Origin: CAVTWY01 sp963738575
GTDB taxonomy: Bacteria; Pseudomonadota; Gammaproteobacteria; Burkholderiales; Burkholderiaceae_C
NCBI GenBank assembly: GCA_963738575.1
Contig: CAVTWY010000001.1
Coordinates: 62,001-126,000 of the forward strand
Direction: 5' to 3'
Length of the DNA stretch: 64,000 nucleotides
Positions 37,918 to 46,532 of this stretch are shown piece by piece (positions within the stretch are counted from its first letter, which is position 1; every line of letters begins with the position of its first letter). Both the position numbers and the translations under genes were made by a program. The notes under the pieces are model-generated. The model searched no databases. It was not told the origin of the DNA and saw only the letters and a program-made list of their open reading frames with translations.

Positions 37918-40179
37918 TCAACGTTCGCCAAGCAAGGGCTGTGTACCCGACGGGCCCGACGTGGTTTCGCTCACCACGATGCCTTCGCTCAGCACAAAGC
38001 CTTCGCTGATCACGATGCCTTCGCTGATCACCAGGCCCTCACTCAAGACCAGGCCTTCGCTAAGCACCAGACCCTCGCTGATCACGATGCCTTCGCTGAT
38101 CACGATGCCCGTGCCGAGGGTTAGGCCTTGGCCGCCAGCAAACATGGCCATCAGTGACGCCGACAAGGTGAACAAGCCAGTGCGGTTGGTTGCCGAACTT
38201 ACGCCGAGTAGCGACGTGCCATCAACAACGCCAGCGGTCAGCAGGGACGTCGGCTTGCTCATGGCGACGAAGTTCTTCGCGTACATGTTGTTGGCGTCCC
38301 AGAACGTGGGGGCCACCTTGAACACGTCGTTCTTCACCCATGTCACGCGCGGGTCGTAGATCGGCTGGAACTTGGTGAACAGCGCGTCGCCCGTAACCAC
38401 GCGGTTGCCGCCCAAGAACACCGTGCGCGACCAGTTGAAGGTTTCGCCGTTCAGGCTGGTCTGACGCGTTGGCAGCGAGGCCACACCAGACGCGAGCAGC
38501 GAGGTGCCGGCCACCATCGTGCCGTTCCACACGCCGACCTGCACGTCGGTGCGCAGGGCGCGCGCCAGCGTCACGGCGCCTTGCAGGTTCAACATGCCAG
38601 CGCCTTGCTGCAACAGGTTGGCGTTGGCCAATGGTTGCGCTGTGTATTGCAAGATCGCCTTGACCATCGGTGGCGTGAGGCCGGGGTTGGCGTGCAGCAG
38701 CACGGCGGCGGCACCTGCAACAACCGGGGCAGCCACCGACGTGCCCGACAAATGCATCTGCGTTTCGCGGTAAGCCTGCGTAAAGGTCAATCCTAGCGTC
38801 AACGTCGTGAAGTTGCGCGCCAATTGATTCCAGACGGGCGTCGTGGCGTCTGCAGAGGTGGCGGCCGCCGCAAGGATGCGGTTGCCCGGCGCCACGAGAT
38901 CGGGCTTCAACAGGTTGTCGTACAGCACCGCGCCTGTGGTGAGGTTGCGCTCACCGCTGCGGGTCGGCCCACGCGAGCTGAAGAAGTTGACAGCGTCGTC
39001 GCTGCGCACGTCGGTGCCCCTTGTGGTTGCCGAGCCCACCGTGATGACGCTGGGGTCGTTGCTAGGCGACATGACGTTGCCGTAGACCTGCTGGAGGTTG
39101 TTGAGCCCGTAGTTGCCGGCCGACGCCACCACGGTGATGCCCATCGCGGCGGCGTTGCGCACCGCAATGCACAGCGGGTCTTTCTTCCACGACTCGCGCG
39201 CTTGCGCGGCCAGGCTCAAGTTGATGACGCGGATGTTGTAGTTTTTGTGTTGCGTGATGACCCACTGAATGCCTTCGAGCGTGTCGCTCACGGTGCCGCG
39301 GCCGTCGTCGCCCAGCACCTTCACGTCAACGATGTTGGCGTTGGGTGCGATGCCGGTGGTATCGGGTGCATAAGCGTAGGTGGCCGGGCGGCCAGCAGCG
39401 ACGGCCGCCACGTGGGTGCCGTGGCCCCAGGCGTCGGGCACGGCGGCGCTCGCGTTGTTGATGGTGTTTTCGTAAGTGTTGAACGCAGACTTGCCGGGCT
39501 GCAGCGAGTACGCGGTGGTCGACGTCCAGTCGTTGAGCGCTGTCTTCAGCATCGTCACACTCTTGATGACGCGCGAAGCGCCGGTGGGCGTCTGGAACGC
39601 CTTGTGCGTGCGCATCACGCCCGAGTCGAGCACCGCGATGGCCACGCCACTGCCGTCGAAACCTGAGTAGCTTGTTTGGGTGGAAAGGGTGCGAACGCCG
39701 CTGACGGCGCCAACGGCTTGCTCCAGGTGGCTCGAGGTGCTGGCCGTTTCACGGTTGGGTGCCACGTACTCGACGTCGGCTCGGCGCGCCACGCGCTTCA
39801 CGCGCTTGGACGGCAACGTGGCGGTGATCATGCGCATGCCCGCAAAAACGGCGTTCACCATGCCACCGGCGCGAACGATCTCGTCTTGGAGTTCGCTCAT
39901 GCCGTCGTCGCCTGCGTTGGCCACGAAGATCACTTCCACCATGTGTTGGCCGCGATGCACTTTGGACCAGCGCTTGTGGCCGACGAGTTCTTGGTCGATC
40001 GATTCGAGCAGGTCGTCCGCGAGCTTGTGGCCGGCAATGTCGCGTGACGGTGCCGCGAAGGCGGTGCGCTGCGCCGTGAGCGCACTGACTGCCATCGTCA
40101 GTGCCACCAAAGCCGAAACGGCCTTGTGCAGCCCGCGACGCTCGATCAATACCGTGAAATCAGACTGCTTGTGATTCAT
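37918..40179 (-). CDS. S8 subtilisin-like serine protease with hexapeptide tail repeats
   Basis: 753-residue secreted protease. A signal segment (to about residue 42, AFAA) and an inhibitor-like propeptide (FVANAGDDGMSELQDEI to DVEYVAPNRE) precede the catalytic domain: Asp185 (AVLDSGVM), His253 (WGHGTHVA) and Ser481 (LSGTSVAAP), plus the oxyanion Asn in ASAGNYG. The C-terminal domain ends in eight tandem hexapeptides of the form (I/L/F)V(I/L/V)SEG. The start MNHKQSDFTVL gives the fullest signal peptide. The gene is convergent with the M16 protease and divergent from the TPR gene. Confidence 0.92.
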   Translation of the reverse strand: MNHKQSDFTVLIERRGLHKAVSALVALTMAVSALTAQRTAFAAPSRDIAGHKLADDLLESIDQELVGHKRWSKVHRGQHMVEVIFVANAGDDGMSELQDEIVRAGGMVNAVFAGMRMITATLPSKRVKRVARRADVEYVAPNRETASTSSHLEQAVGAVSGVRTLSTQTSYSGFDGSGVAIAVLDSGVMRTHKAFQTPTGASRVIKSVTMLKTALNDWTSTTAYSLQPGKSAFNTYENTINNASAAVPDAWGHGTHVAAVAAGRPATYAYAPDTTGIAPNANIVDVKVLGDDGRGTVSDTLEGIQWVITQHKNYNIRVINLSLAAQARESWKKDPLCIAVRNAAAMGITVVASAGNYGLNNLQQVYGNVMSPSNDPSVITVGSATTRGTDVRSDDAVNFFSSRGPTRSGERNLTTGAVLYDNLLKPDLVAPGNRILAAAATSADATTPVWNQLARNFTTLTLGLTFTQAYRETQMHLSGTSVAAPVVAGAAAVLLHANPGLTPPMVKAILQYTAQPLANANLLQQGAGMLNLQGAVTLARALRTDVQVGVWNGTMVAGTSLLASGVASLPTRQTSLNGETFNWSRTVFLGGNRVVTGDALFTKFQPIYDPRVTWVKNDVFKVAPTFWDANNMYAKNFVAMSKPTSLLTAGVVDGTSLLGVSSATNRTGLFTLSASLMAMFAGGQGLTLGTGIVISEGIVISEGLVLSEGLVLSEGLVISEGIVISEGFVLSEGIVVSETTSGPSGTQPLLGER
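37966..38109. repeat. 18-bp tandem repeat coding the subtilase tail
   Basis: Eight units of 18 bp (for example CTTCGCTGATCACGATGC) inside the 3' end of the subtilase gene, each coding six residues xVxSEG. Units differ at several third positions, yet the period is exact, so the reading frame is under selection. Confidence 0.9.
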
Positions 40180-40769
40180 GACGTGGTCCCAACGATGGGG
40201 CGCTCTGCGGCGCCGGTTTGATGTTTTGCGCTTCGGCTTTCGGTTCGTTGCGATCCGTAAGCATTTGCGACATCTGAATCATCGTTGCGCATTCAAGCGC
40301 GCGCAATTGGGGGGGTGTGCGCGCTGTGACATATCGCCGTGGTTCGTATCACGACTGTGAAGCGCGGTGGTGAAGTCGTGATGCTTGTCACAAGCCGGGC
40401 GCAAGAAGCGTTAGGACATCGTGGCGACAAGGCGTCGCTGTTCGGTTACAAAGCACCGCCGCGTCGGGCACCAAGTTGTAACCGATGACGGTTCATCCGT
40501 CGCGTTTCAACACGCAGGCCCCACGGACCATGCGCATCGCTTGCGCAGCTGCGAGTCGGCACGGGCCAAGGTGTCAGGCCATGGACCAGCGAGCATCGGT
40601 CAGCGCGTGAATCAAGAGCTTTGATGCCACAGTGCACTGGATTGATGTACTGTGTCCCTCAGACCCCCAGATCGTCCTTCAGCGCTGTTAAGACTTGGCT
40701 AAACGTTCCTAATCCAGAGACCCATTCATCAGCGAGCCGGGTGCGCCCCGCTTCCTCTATCATGGTGCG
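40180..40769. other. Divergent regulatory region between subtilase and TPR gene
   Basis: 590 bases without a convincing gene (short open frames have no ribosome site and atypical composition). It holds nested inverted repeats at 40325-40392, including a CRP-like site, and a 10-bp palindrome CAGTGCACTG at 40630-40639 about 130 bases before the TPR gene. The length suggests regulation of one or both genes. Confidence 0.6.
40325..40392. promoter_or_regulatory. Nested inverted repeats with a CRP-like site
   Basis: ATCACGACT (40348-40356) and AGTCGTGAT (40374-40382) are a perfect 9-bp inverted pair; TGTGACA (40325-40331) and TGTCACA (40386-40392) form an outer pair. The sequence CGTGA-6-TCACA (40377-40392) matches the CRP consensus TGTGA-6-TCACA at 9 of 10 positions. 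The block is about 150-210 bases upstream of the subtilase start. Confidence 0.4.
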
Positions 40770-42119
40770 ATGACAAATTTGCCCTGCCTGTCTCGCCGCG
40801 CTCGACGCGCTGCCGTCGTCGGCCTATCGGTTGCGCTGGCGTGCCTGACCGGGCTCAGCACGGCTGCGCCGAGTGAGGTGCAGACCCCCTCGATTCCCGA
40901 ACTTTCTAGCGGTGTGAAAGCAGCGGCCTCACCCTTGAAGCCAGCCGACAAGCTCTTTAAAGAGGGTGTGCGCCTCCAGACCAAGGGCGACGTCGCCGGC
41001 GCCAAGGCACAGTTTGAGGCCGGCGTGCGCGCAGACCCCAATCACATGCAGTCGCTGATTGGGCTGGCGTCCGTGGCCATGATGCAGGGCCAACCTGCGG
41101 AAGCCGAAAAGCTGATTGCGCGTGCGGATGCAGCAAACCCCAAGGCCCCTGAGGTGCAAATGGCTTGGGCGCGGTTCCATGCGGCCCGTCGTGACGACAC
41201 CAAGGCAGAGGCTGCGCTGAAGAAAGCCCGCACCCTGGCACCCGATGCGCTGCCACCGTACGTGGAGCTTGGCATGCTTTACCTTCGAACGGGGCGTGCG
41301 CCCGACGCTTTGAAAGCGTTTCGCGAGGCCTCTTTGCTTGATTCTTCCAACAAGTATGTGGCGTTTGGCCAGGGCATGGCTGCGGCCGGTGCTGGCGAGC
41401 GTGTCGAGGCCGTTGTGGCTTTTGAAAAAGCCGCCAAGTTGGGTCCCAAAGATGCAGGCCCCTTGCGCATGCTCGGAAAGCTGCACCAGGACGCGGGTGA
41501 TGAGGACAAGGCTTTGGCCGCCTTCGACCGCGGCCTGAAGCGGCAGCCCACGTTTGTGCCTTTGATGCTCGACCGCGCCGAGACCCTGGGCCGACTCAAG
41601 CGTGCTCCTGCTGCCGTCGACCAGGCACTGGCTGCTGAACGCCTGGCGCCCCGCGTACCCGACGTCTTGCTGCGCGTGGCCGATGTGCTGCAAGGTGCGC
41701 AGCGATGGGACGACGCCCAAAAGCGTTACCTTCAGGTTATTGAACTGGCGCCCAAGCAGCCCGTGGCGTACAACAACCTCGCGTGGATGACCGTGGAGCG
41801 CAAGGGCGACGCCAACCAGGCGGTTGCGTGGGCTCGGCAAGCTGTCGCGTTGGCCAACAAGGTGGGTGCGTTTCATGACACCTTGGGGTGGGCACTGCGT
41901 GCGTCGGGCGATTTAAAAGCTGCAGCTGCAGGCCTTGGCGAGGCTGTCCGCCTGGACGGCAAATCGGCGCGATACAACTTTCATTTGGGCGTGGTGCAGG
42001 CCGAGCAAAACGACCACGCTGCGGCTCGGAAGTCTTTGCAAATGGCGTTGGATCTGGACGCCAAGTTTGCAGATGCCGAGCAGGCGCGGCGCCTCTTGGC
42101 AGCGTTGCCTAAATCCTGA
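40770..42119 (+). CDS. Exported tetratricopeptide repeat protein
   Basis: 449-residue protein with a signal peptide (cleavage near STAAPSE, about 34) and then roughly ten TPR units, for example ADKLFKEGVRLQTKGDVAGA, PPYVELGMLYLRTGRAPDA and PVAYNNLAWMTVERKGDANQ. It should act as a periplasmic or surface scaffold. Its neighbour downstream is a PEP-CTERM protease; PEP-CTERM systems often include a TPR protein of this kind, but the link here is only positional. Confidence 0.85.
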   Translation: MTNLPCLSRRARRAAVVGLSVALACLTGLSTAAPSEVQTPSIPELSSGVKAAASPLKPADKLFKEGVRLQTKGDVAGAKAQFEAGVRADPNHMQSLIGLASVAMMQGQPAEAEKLIARADAANPKAPEVQMAWARFHAARRDDTKAEAALKKARTLAPDALPPYVELGMLYLRTGRAPDALKAFREASLLDSSNKYVAFGQGMAAAGAGERVEAVVAFEKAAKLGPKDAGPLRMLGKLHQDAGDEDKALAAFDRGLKRQPTFVPLMLDRAETLGRLKRAPAAVDQALAAERLAPRVPDVLLRVADVLQGAQRWDDAQKRYLQVIELAPKQPVAYNNLAWMTVERKGDANQAVAWARQAVALANKVGAFHDTLGWALRASGDLKAAAAGLGEAVRLDGKSARYNFHLGVVQAEQNDHAAARKSLQMALDLDAKFADAEQARRLLAALPKS

Positions 42120-42296
42120 GGCGCGTCGGTCGGCCTTCTGCAGGTGTCGATCGGCTTTACACAATTCATGAGACGGTGTGGCGTGTTGCTTTGCAGCATT
42201 GCCTATGCCATTGATATGAAACGTGAATATTTAACGCTAAATGTTGGCATTGAACTTGCATGAGTATTTTCATCATCATCAATCGTTGAGGCGAAC

Positions 42297-43460
42297 GTGC
42301 ATCAGCCCACTCAAAATCAATCTCTTGGCCATCGATTTGGCCGCGTCGCCGTTGGGGCGCTTGTCGCGGCTGCCGCAACCCTTGGGGTGGTCAGCGCGTC
42401 GGCCGCTGTCGTCTCCGGAGGCAATGGCCTTTTGAACTGGGAGGCCGAAAGCACCATCGTTGGCCAAACCTCAACCGGAACCGTCGCGTCAGGCGGCAAT
42501 CCGCTCTACAACCCTCCCATGCCGCAGTACAGCGGCGTGGTTGCGCTGATCATGAATTACGCGGCGGGCAATTTCATTTGCACGGGGTCGCTGATGTCTG
42601 ATCGGGCAACCATCCTGACTGCGGCTCATTGCGTGAGTGACAATCCCGGCGATCCGCTGCTTGGCGTCACAGCCTATTTCTACGGTGGTCCTGACCGTGA
42701 CACGGTCGTGAGCAGCAGCGTAGCCTCGACAGCCGTCGGGATCTCCAATGTCTTCATTCATCCGGATTACACCGGTGAAGTGATTGACCAGAATGACATT
42801 GCAGTTTTGAACCTCAACACCTGGGCGCCGAGCTGGGTGTCGTCCTATGGGCTGTCCCTTGACAACGACCTCACGGGCGACGCGTACACCGTGGCCGGCT
42901 ACGGTCGACGTTCGAGCATTGGTGGTGCCTTTGGTGCCGACCTGGGTCCCGGACGCCTGCGTTATGGCGAAAACCGCTACGACTTCCGTTACGGCGACAG
43001 CGACTTCGGTGGTGCGTGGAACGGCATTCTTCAAGATCCAGGTGAGACCGCGGCGATTGACTTTTCCTACGTTTCAGACTTCGACAATGGGTTCGCAGCC
43101 AACGATGCGTCGTGCCGCGTAGCCGGCGCATTTGGCCTTGGCGGCGCGCAGTACTGCAACACTGGAGTAGGCGCGCGAGAGGTGAGTACGGCTGGCGGTG
43201 ACTCTGGTGGCCCGCAATTTGATGCTGCGATGCAAATCACGTCGGTCACATCGTATGGCCTTTCCTTTGGTGCTGGCTTTGGCGACTTCCGTGCCGGGCT
43301 GAACAGCAGTTGGGGCGAGTTCAACGGGTTTGTGCCCGTGTCGATTCACCGTGACTTCATCACGTCCCACTACATCCCAGAGCCAGGCACGATCAGCCTG
43401 TTGCTGCTGGCCGGTGGTGTGTTGTTGGTGACCTCGCGTCGCCGTCGCAACACACGCTAA
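42297..43460 (+). CDS. Trypsin-like serine protease with PEP-CTERM sorting signal
   Basis: 387-residue exported protease. The signal peptide ends near residue 37. The S1 triad is His111 (LTAAHCV), Asp168 (QNDIAVLNL) and Ser303 (GGDSGGPQF). The C-terminus carries the PEP-CTERM signal: IPEPGTISLLLLAGGVLLV followed by RRRRN, recognised by an exosortase that is not in this window. The start codon is GTG; no other start gives a complete signal peptide. A terminator follows 24 bases after the stop. Confidence 0.9.
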   Translation: MHQPTQNQSLGHRFGRVAVGALVAAAATLGVVSASAAVVSGGNGLLNWEAESTIVGQTSTGTVASGGNPLYNPPMPQYSGVVALIMNYAAGNFICTGSLMSDRATILTAAHCVSDNPGDPLLGVTAYFYGGPDRDTVVSSSVASTAVGISNVFIHPDYTGEVIDQNDIAVLNLNTWAPSWVSSYGLSLDNDLTGDAYTVAGYGRRSSIGGAFGADLGPGRLRYGENRYDFRYGDSDFGGAWNGILQDPGETAAIDFSYVSDFDNGFAANDASCRVAGAFGLGGAQYCNTGVGAREVSTAGGDSGGPQFDAAMQITSVTSYGLSFGAGFGDFRAGLNSSWGEFNGFVPVSIHRDFITSHYIPEPGTISLLLLAGGVLLVTSRRRRNTR

Positions 43461-43483
43461 ATCAGCGTCCATTGGCAACCATC

Positions 43484-43520
43484 AATCGCCGCGACTGGCA
43501 ACGGTCGCGGCGATTTTCTT
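43484..43520 (+). terminator. Rho-independent terminator after the PEP-CTERM protease gene
   Basis: 12-bp perfect stem AATCGCCGCGAC (43484-43495) / GTCGCGGCGATT (43504-43515), 8-base loop, followed by TTCTTT. Confidence 0.85.
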
Positions 43521-43729
43521 TGATGCTGCTGATCGGGGTGCCCGCGTTGCACGGTTGCTAACTGCTGCAAGGCCAAAGATGGCAGCTGGAAGGCAAAAAC
43601 GGCAAGTTTTGCGTTGGTACTTGATAAATTTAATCGCGTTGGTTGCCGTGTTGTCGCTGCAAAAGGCCTGCGGAACGGCATCAGGTACTCGGCTGCAAAG
43701 GTGCTTGAGCTGACAGCCTAATGGCACAC

Positions 43730-43745
43730 GCTATACTTGTATAGC
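43730..43745. promoter_or_regulatory. Palindromic operator of the RelBE-type pair
   Basis: GCTATAC-TT-GTATAGC: perfect 7-bp arms, 30 bases before the antitoxin start and overlapping a plausible -10 box (TATACT). Autoregulated toxin-antitoxin promoters carry exactly this kind of site, bound by the ribbon-helix-helix antitoxin. Confidence 0.7.
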
Positions 43746-43775
43746 ATCTCAGTTTCTCATGCCTCGAGTCCCGCC

Positions 43776-44000
43776 ATGCTCGCCATTCGCCTACCCCCCG
43801 AGATCGAAACCCGTCTTGAAGCCTTGGCCAAAGCCACGGGCCGCACCAAGACCTATTACGCACGTGAAGCCATTCTTGAGCACCTGGCTGACCTTGAAGA
43901 CATCTACCTGGCTGAGCAGCGCCTCGTCGCGCTGCGAGCTGGCAAAACCAAAACCATTCCACTTGAGGCAGTGCTGAAGCGCCATGGCCTGGGCGGTTGA
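43776..44000 (+). CDS. Ribbon-helix-helix antitoxin (RelB/DinJ-like)
   Basis: 74-residue protein starting MLAIRLPPEIETRLEALAKA: a beta strand (LAIRLP) and two helices typical of RHH DNA-binding antitoxins, followed by a toxin-binding tail (TIPLEAVLKRHGLGG). It overlaps the toxin gene by 17 bases and follows the palindrome. ATG 43776 gives the canonical RHH start; in-frame codons upstream would lie across the operator. Confidence 0.85.
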   Translation: MLAIRLPPEIETRLEALAKATGRTKTYYAREAILEHLADLEDIYLAEQRLVALRAGKTKTIPLEAVLKRHGLGG

Positions 44001-44253
44001 GTTCGACCCAGCCGCTGCGCGAGAACTTAAAAAGCTGGGTCCCCAAGCCTCACGTCGCATCCTCGTTTTTTTGCAAGAGCGTGTCGCGGCAGCCACCGAC
44101 CCGCGCAGCATCGGCGCGGCGCTCAAGGGTTCACAGATGGGGGAGTTGTGGAAGTACCGCGTTGGTGACTACCGCATCATTTGCAGCATCGAAGACGCTG
44201 TCTTGCAGGTGCTGGTGGTGCGTGTAGGTCATCGGCGCGAGGTGTATCGATGA
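43984..44253 (+). CDS. RelE/ParE-superfamily toxin
   Basis: 89-residue protein MAWAVEFDPAAARELKKL..., with the RelE pattern: KKLGPQASRRILVFL helices, then LWKYRVGDYRIICSIED and VLVVRVGHRREVYR. The conserved Arg residues in the last strand and the terminal Tyr fit the mRNA-interferase (RelE) branch better than ParE. It would cut mRNA at the ribosome when the antitoxin is degraded. Confidence 0.87.
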   Translation: MAWAVEFDPAAARELKKLGPQASRRILVFLQERVAAATDPRSIGAALKGSQMGELWKYRVGDYRIICSIEDAVLQVLVVRVGHRREVYR

Positions 44254-44547
44254 GGATTTTGACAACGTTTTCGCGCACGATTTTTGGAGGTTTGTTGTTG
44301 CACTCGAGCCCGCAACACCTCGCACTCGGTAAAACCCAGCATTGATGTATCCATAAGTAATCCTATAGTTCTCATCACCGCAATCCTTTCTGCTTGCCCA
44401 TGCCCAGCACCTGTGGCATTCTCTTGCGACAGCCTCCAACACCGGTGATGCTGGAGGCTTGGCTTCTCGCCAAACACCTGAACATCGATGTGGTGGCAAC
44501 CACCCACAACGTCAAATGGTTTGGTGTTGGCTTGGAGCCCAAGCGTC
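44254..44547. other. Spacer between toxin and transglutaminase-like gene
   Basis: Roughly 294 bases without a supported gene. It contains one hairpin, AGCCTCCA (44431-44438) / TGGAGGCT (44452-44459), with an internal ACCGGT, not followed by a T-run. Short open frames on both strands lack start signals. Confidence 0.5.
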
Positions 44548-45546
44548 ATGGCCCGCGTGTCGCCCGACTACGACACGCTTGGCTTTCATGGTTGTATCGG
44601 ACAGGTCACCTCTGCGTCCGTAGGGCTTGAACAAGAAATCACCTGTGCCTTGTTGGCCGCCCCGCTGCAGTTCGAATACACCGACCTGAACGCGCTTGAA
44701 TCAAGCGTGCGGGTGCGCCGCAACATCGCCGTGGCGGCGCAACGCACCGCGCTGGCTTTCAAGACTGCCGCCGCCGAGCGCCCGATGGAGTACTGGCGTG
44801 ACGACGATGACCACGGCTACGTATTGCGAAGCGGTAGCGATTTGATCGCCGCCTTGCAGGCTGCCACGCAACCCGAGGTGACGGGGCGGCTGTATGACTT
44901 TTCTTGCTACCGCGCCAGCGAGTACGTGATGCTGCTGGGGTTGGCGCAAGAGCTGAGCGTCAACCACCACAACTTATACATGCAATTGCAAAAGCGCTGC
45001 GAACAACAGGTGATTCGCTCGGCGCAGTTTCACGATGTTTTTTTGGTGGAACATGGCAGTACCGAGCAACCTCTGCCACCTTGCTACTACGTGCCCGGCG
45101 ACCGCGTTTGGTTTCGAAACCCCGACCCGCAGTCATCCGATGCGTCTGGCTTTGAGGGCTCGTGGGTCATCTACCTGGGCGGCGGGTTGTTCAGCAATTT
45201 TTGGAAGCGCGACAAGCCTTTCACGATCGAAGACAAATGCCTCGAAATTCATCACTGGCGTGATGCGGTGTGGAAAGACAGCGAGGGTGAACCGCGCATC
45301 GATGAAGCGCACGTGGACGTGCTGTGTGCGCAGACACGGCAAAACCCCGCACGCCACCGCGCCGTGCTTGACGCCATGCTTCGCCTTCGTGACCCCAGTG
45401 GCGTGTACGCCGACGGCGGTTGCATCGACAGAACCCGTGAAGTGCCACGCAGCGTGGCGCCAGGAAGTTGCGAGTTGGTGATCCCAGCGCTTGAGCCGAC
45501 CGTGGCGCCTGTCAAGGTGCAACACGAAACGGCAAAACCAAACTAA
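44548..45546 (+). CDS. Protein resembling Bacillus spore transglutaminase (Tgl family)
   Basis: 332-residue soluble protein. From memory of B. subtilis Tgl, the order of segments agrees: FEYTDLNALESSVRVRRNI / AAQ / FKT, then EYWR, the cysteine region LYDFSCYRASEYVMLLGLAQ (Cys120, matching catalytic Cys116), PGDRVWFRNPD (183-193) and VIYLGGG (207-213). The Glu beside the Cys and the Glu and His that help catalysis in Tgl appear replaced (Ser119, Ser205, no His after LGGG), so cross-linking activity is uncertain. ATG 44548 is preferred to the frame's first codon upstream. The 3' end overlaps the 5'-nucleotidase stop by 4 bases. Confidence 0.6.
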   Translation: MARVSPDYDTLGFHGCIGQVTSASVGLEQEITCALLAAPLQFEYTDLNALESSVRVRRNIAVAAQRTALAFKTAAAERPMEYWRDDDDHGYVLRSGSDLIAALQAATQPEVTGRLYDFSCYRASEYVMLLGLAQELSVNHHNLYMQLQKRCEQQVIRSAQFHDVFLVEHGSTEQPLPPCYYVPGDRVWFRNPDPQSSDASGFEGSWVIYLGGGLFSNFWKRDKPFTIEDKCLEIHHWRDAVWKDSEGEPRIDEAHVDVLCAQTRQNPARHRAVLDAMLRLRDPSGVYADGGCIDRTREVPRSVAPGSCELVIPALEPTVAPVKVQHETAKPN

Positions 45547-46463
45547 CCCGTGGCGTCACCCGGCTGAACGTTGGCGATGCCCCCCGCCACATGCCCGGAT
45601 GGCACATGGCCCGAGGCACTCTCTACATGCCCCGTTTGGTCGTCAAAGAAAAAGTCAGGCTCAAACTCGCGCAAGAACTCGCCCTTGGACAAGCCCCCCA
45701 AGAACATGGCTTCGTCCACGTCAATTTGCCATTGCATCAAGGTGCGGATGGCGCGCTCGTGCGCCGGGGCGCTGCGGGCCGTGACCAGCGCGGTGCGCAC
45801 GCGCATGGTGGGGTTTTTGGCACGTTGCAATTGGTGCAGCGCCTCAAGCAATGGCTTGAAGGGGCCAGCGGCAAGGGGCGTTGCGGAATGGTCGCGTTCG
45901 TGTTTTTGAAACGCATCCAGCCCATCGCGCTGGTACACGCGTTCGGCTTCGTCAGAGAACAGCACCGCGTCGCCGTCAAAGGCAATGCGCACCTCGTGCG
46001 GGTGCGCGTCCGACGCATGGGCCGATTGCGGAAACACTCGCGCGGCGGGCACGCCTGCTTGCAATGCACTGCGCACGTCGGGTTCGTTCATCGACAAAAA
46101 CAAATGGGCGTTGAGCGGCTTGAGGTAACGCCAAGGTGACTCACCGCGCGTGAACACGCCGCGCTCAATCGGCAACTGGTAGTGCCTCGCCGAGCGAAAC
46201 ACCCGCATGCCCGACACCGGGTCGTTGCGCGACAGGATGACCACTTCCACCAACGGCGCCGAGGGGTCACTGTTGAAGGCCAGCAGCTTTTTGACCAGCG
46301 AAAAAGCCACCCCCATGCGCGCTGGCTGGTCCAGGCGGTCGAGTTGAAGCTTCATGTAGGCGCCGTCGTCGCTGGCCTCAAACACGCGGTTTTCTTCTTC
46401 AAAGTCGAAGAGGGCGCGTGACGAGATGGCGACCACGAGGCGGCCGTCGAGGGATGCTGGCAT
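45543..46463 (-). CDS. 5'-nucleotidase (cytosolic NT5C1-like, PF06189 type)
   Basis: 306-residue protein predicted to hydrolyse nucleoside monophosphates. It has RLVVAISSRALFDFEEEN near the start (conserved in this family), VVILSRNDPVSGMRVF, RIAFDGDAVLFSDEAE with the HAD-type aspartates, and FDDQTGHV towards the end. The N-terminus begins MPASLDGRLVVAI. It converges with the transglutaminase-like gene. Confidence 0.85.
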   Translation of the reverse strand: MPASLDGRLVVAISSRALFDFEEENRVFEASDDGAYMKLQLDRLDQPARMGVAFSLVKKLLAFNSDPSAPLVEVVILSRNDPVSGMRVFRSARHYQLPIERGVFTRGESPWRYLKPLNAHLFLSMNEPDVRSALQAGVPAARVFPQSAHASDAHPHEVRIAFDGDAVLFSDEAERVYQRDGLDAFQKHERDHSATPLAAGPFKPLLEALHQLQRAKNPTMRVRTALVTARSAPAHERAIRTLMQWQIDVDEAMFLGGLSKGEFLREFEPDFFFDDQTGHVESASGHVPSGHVAGGIANVQPGDATG

Positions 46464-46532
46464 GGGTGCGATGCTACGCCAGCGGCGGCCGCTGCGCAGG
46501 CGCGCCCGCCTCAGGCGACTGTTGCGCCTGCT

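Larger units (their letters stand above)
43461..43775. other. Gene-free stretch between PEP-CTERM protease and the toxin-antitoxin pair
   Basis: About 315 bases holding the terminator at 43484-43520 and the palindrome at 43730-43745 (both listed). I see nothing else that can be supported; the A/T content is higher than around it, as expected near a promoter. Confidence 0.6.

Noticed and set aside
37966..38109. Short regular repeats considered as a CRISPR array
   Set aside because: 18-bp units are contiguous with no spacers and keep a coding frame inside the subtilase.
40421..40637. Short open frames on both strands in the subtilase/TPR gap
   Set aside because: No ribosome site, no conserved features, and they overlap each other.
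44131..44549. Minus-strand open frames across toxin and spacer
   Set aside because: They run antisense to the RelE gene and lack start signals.
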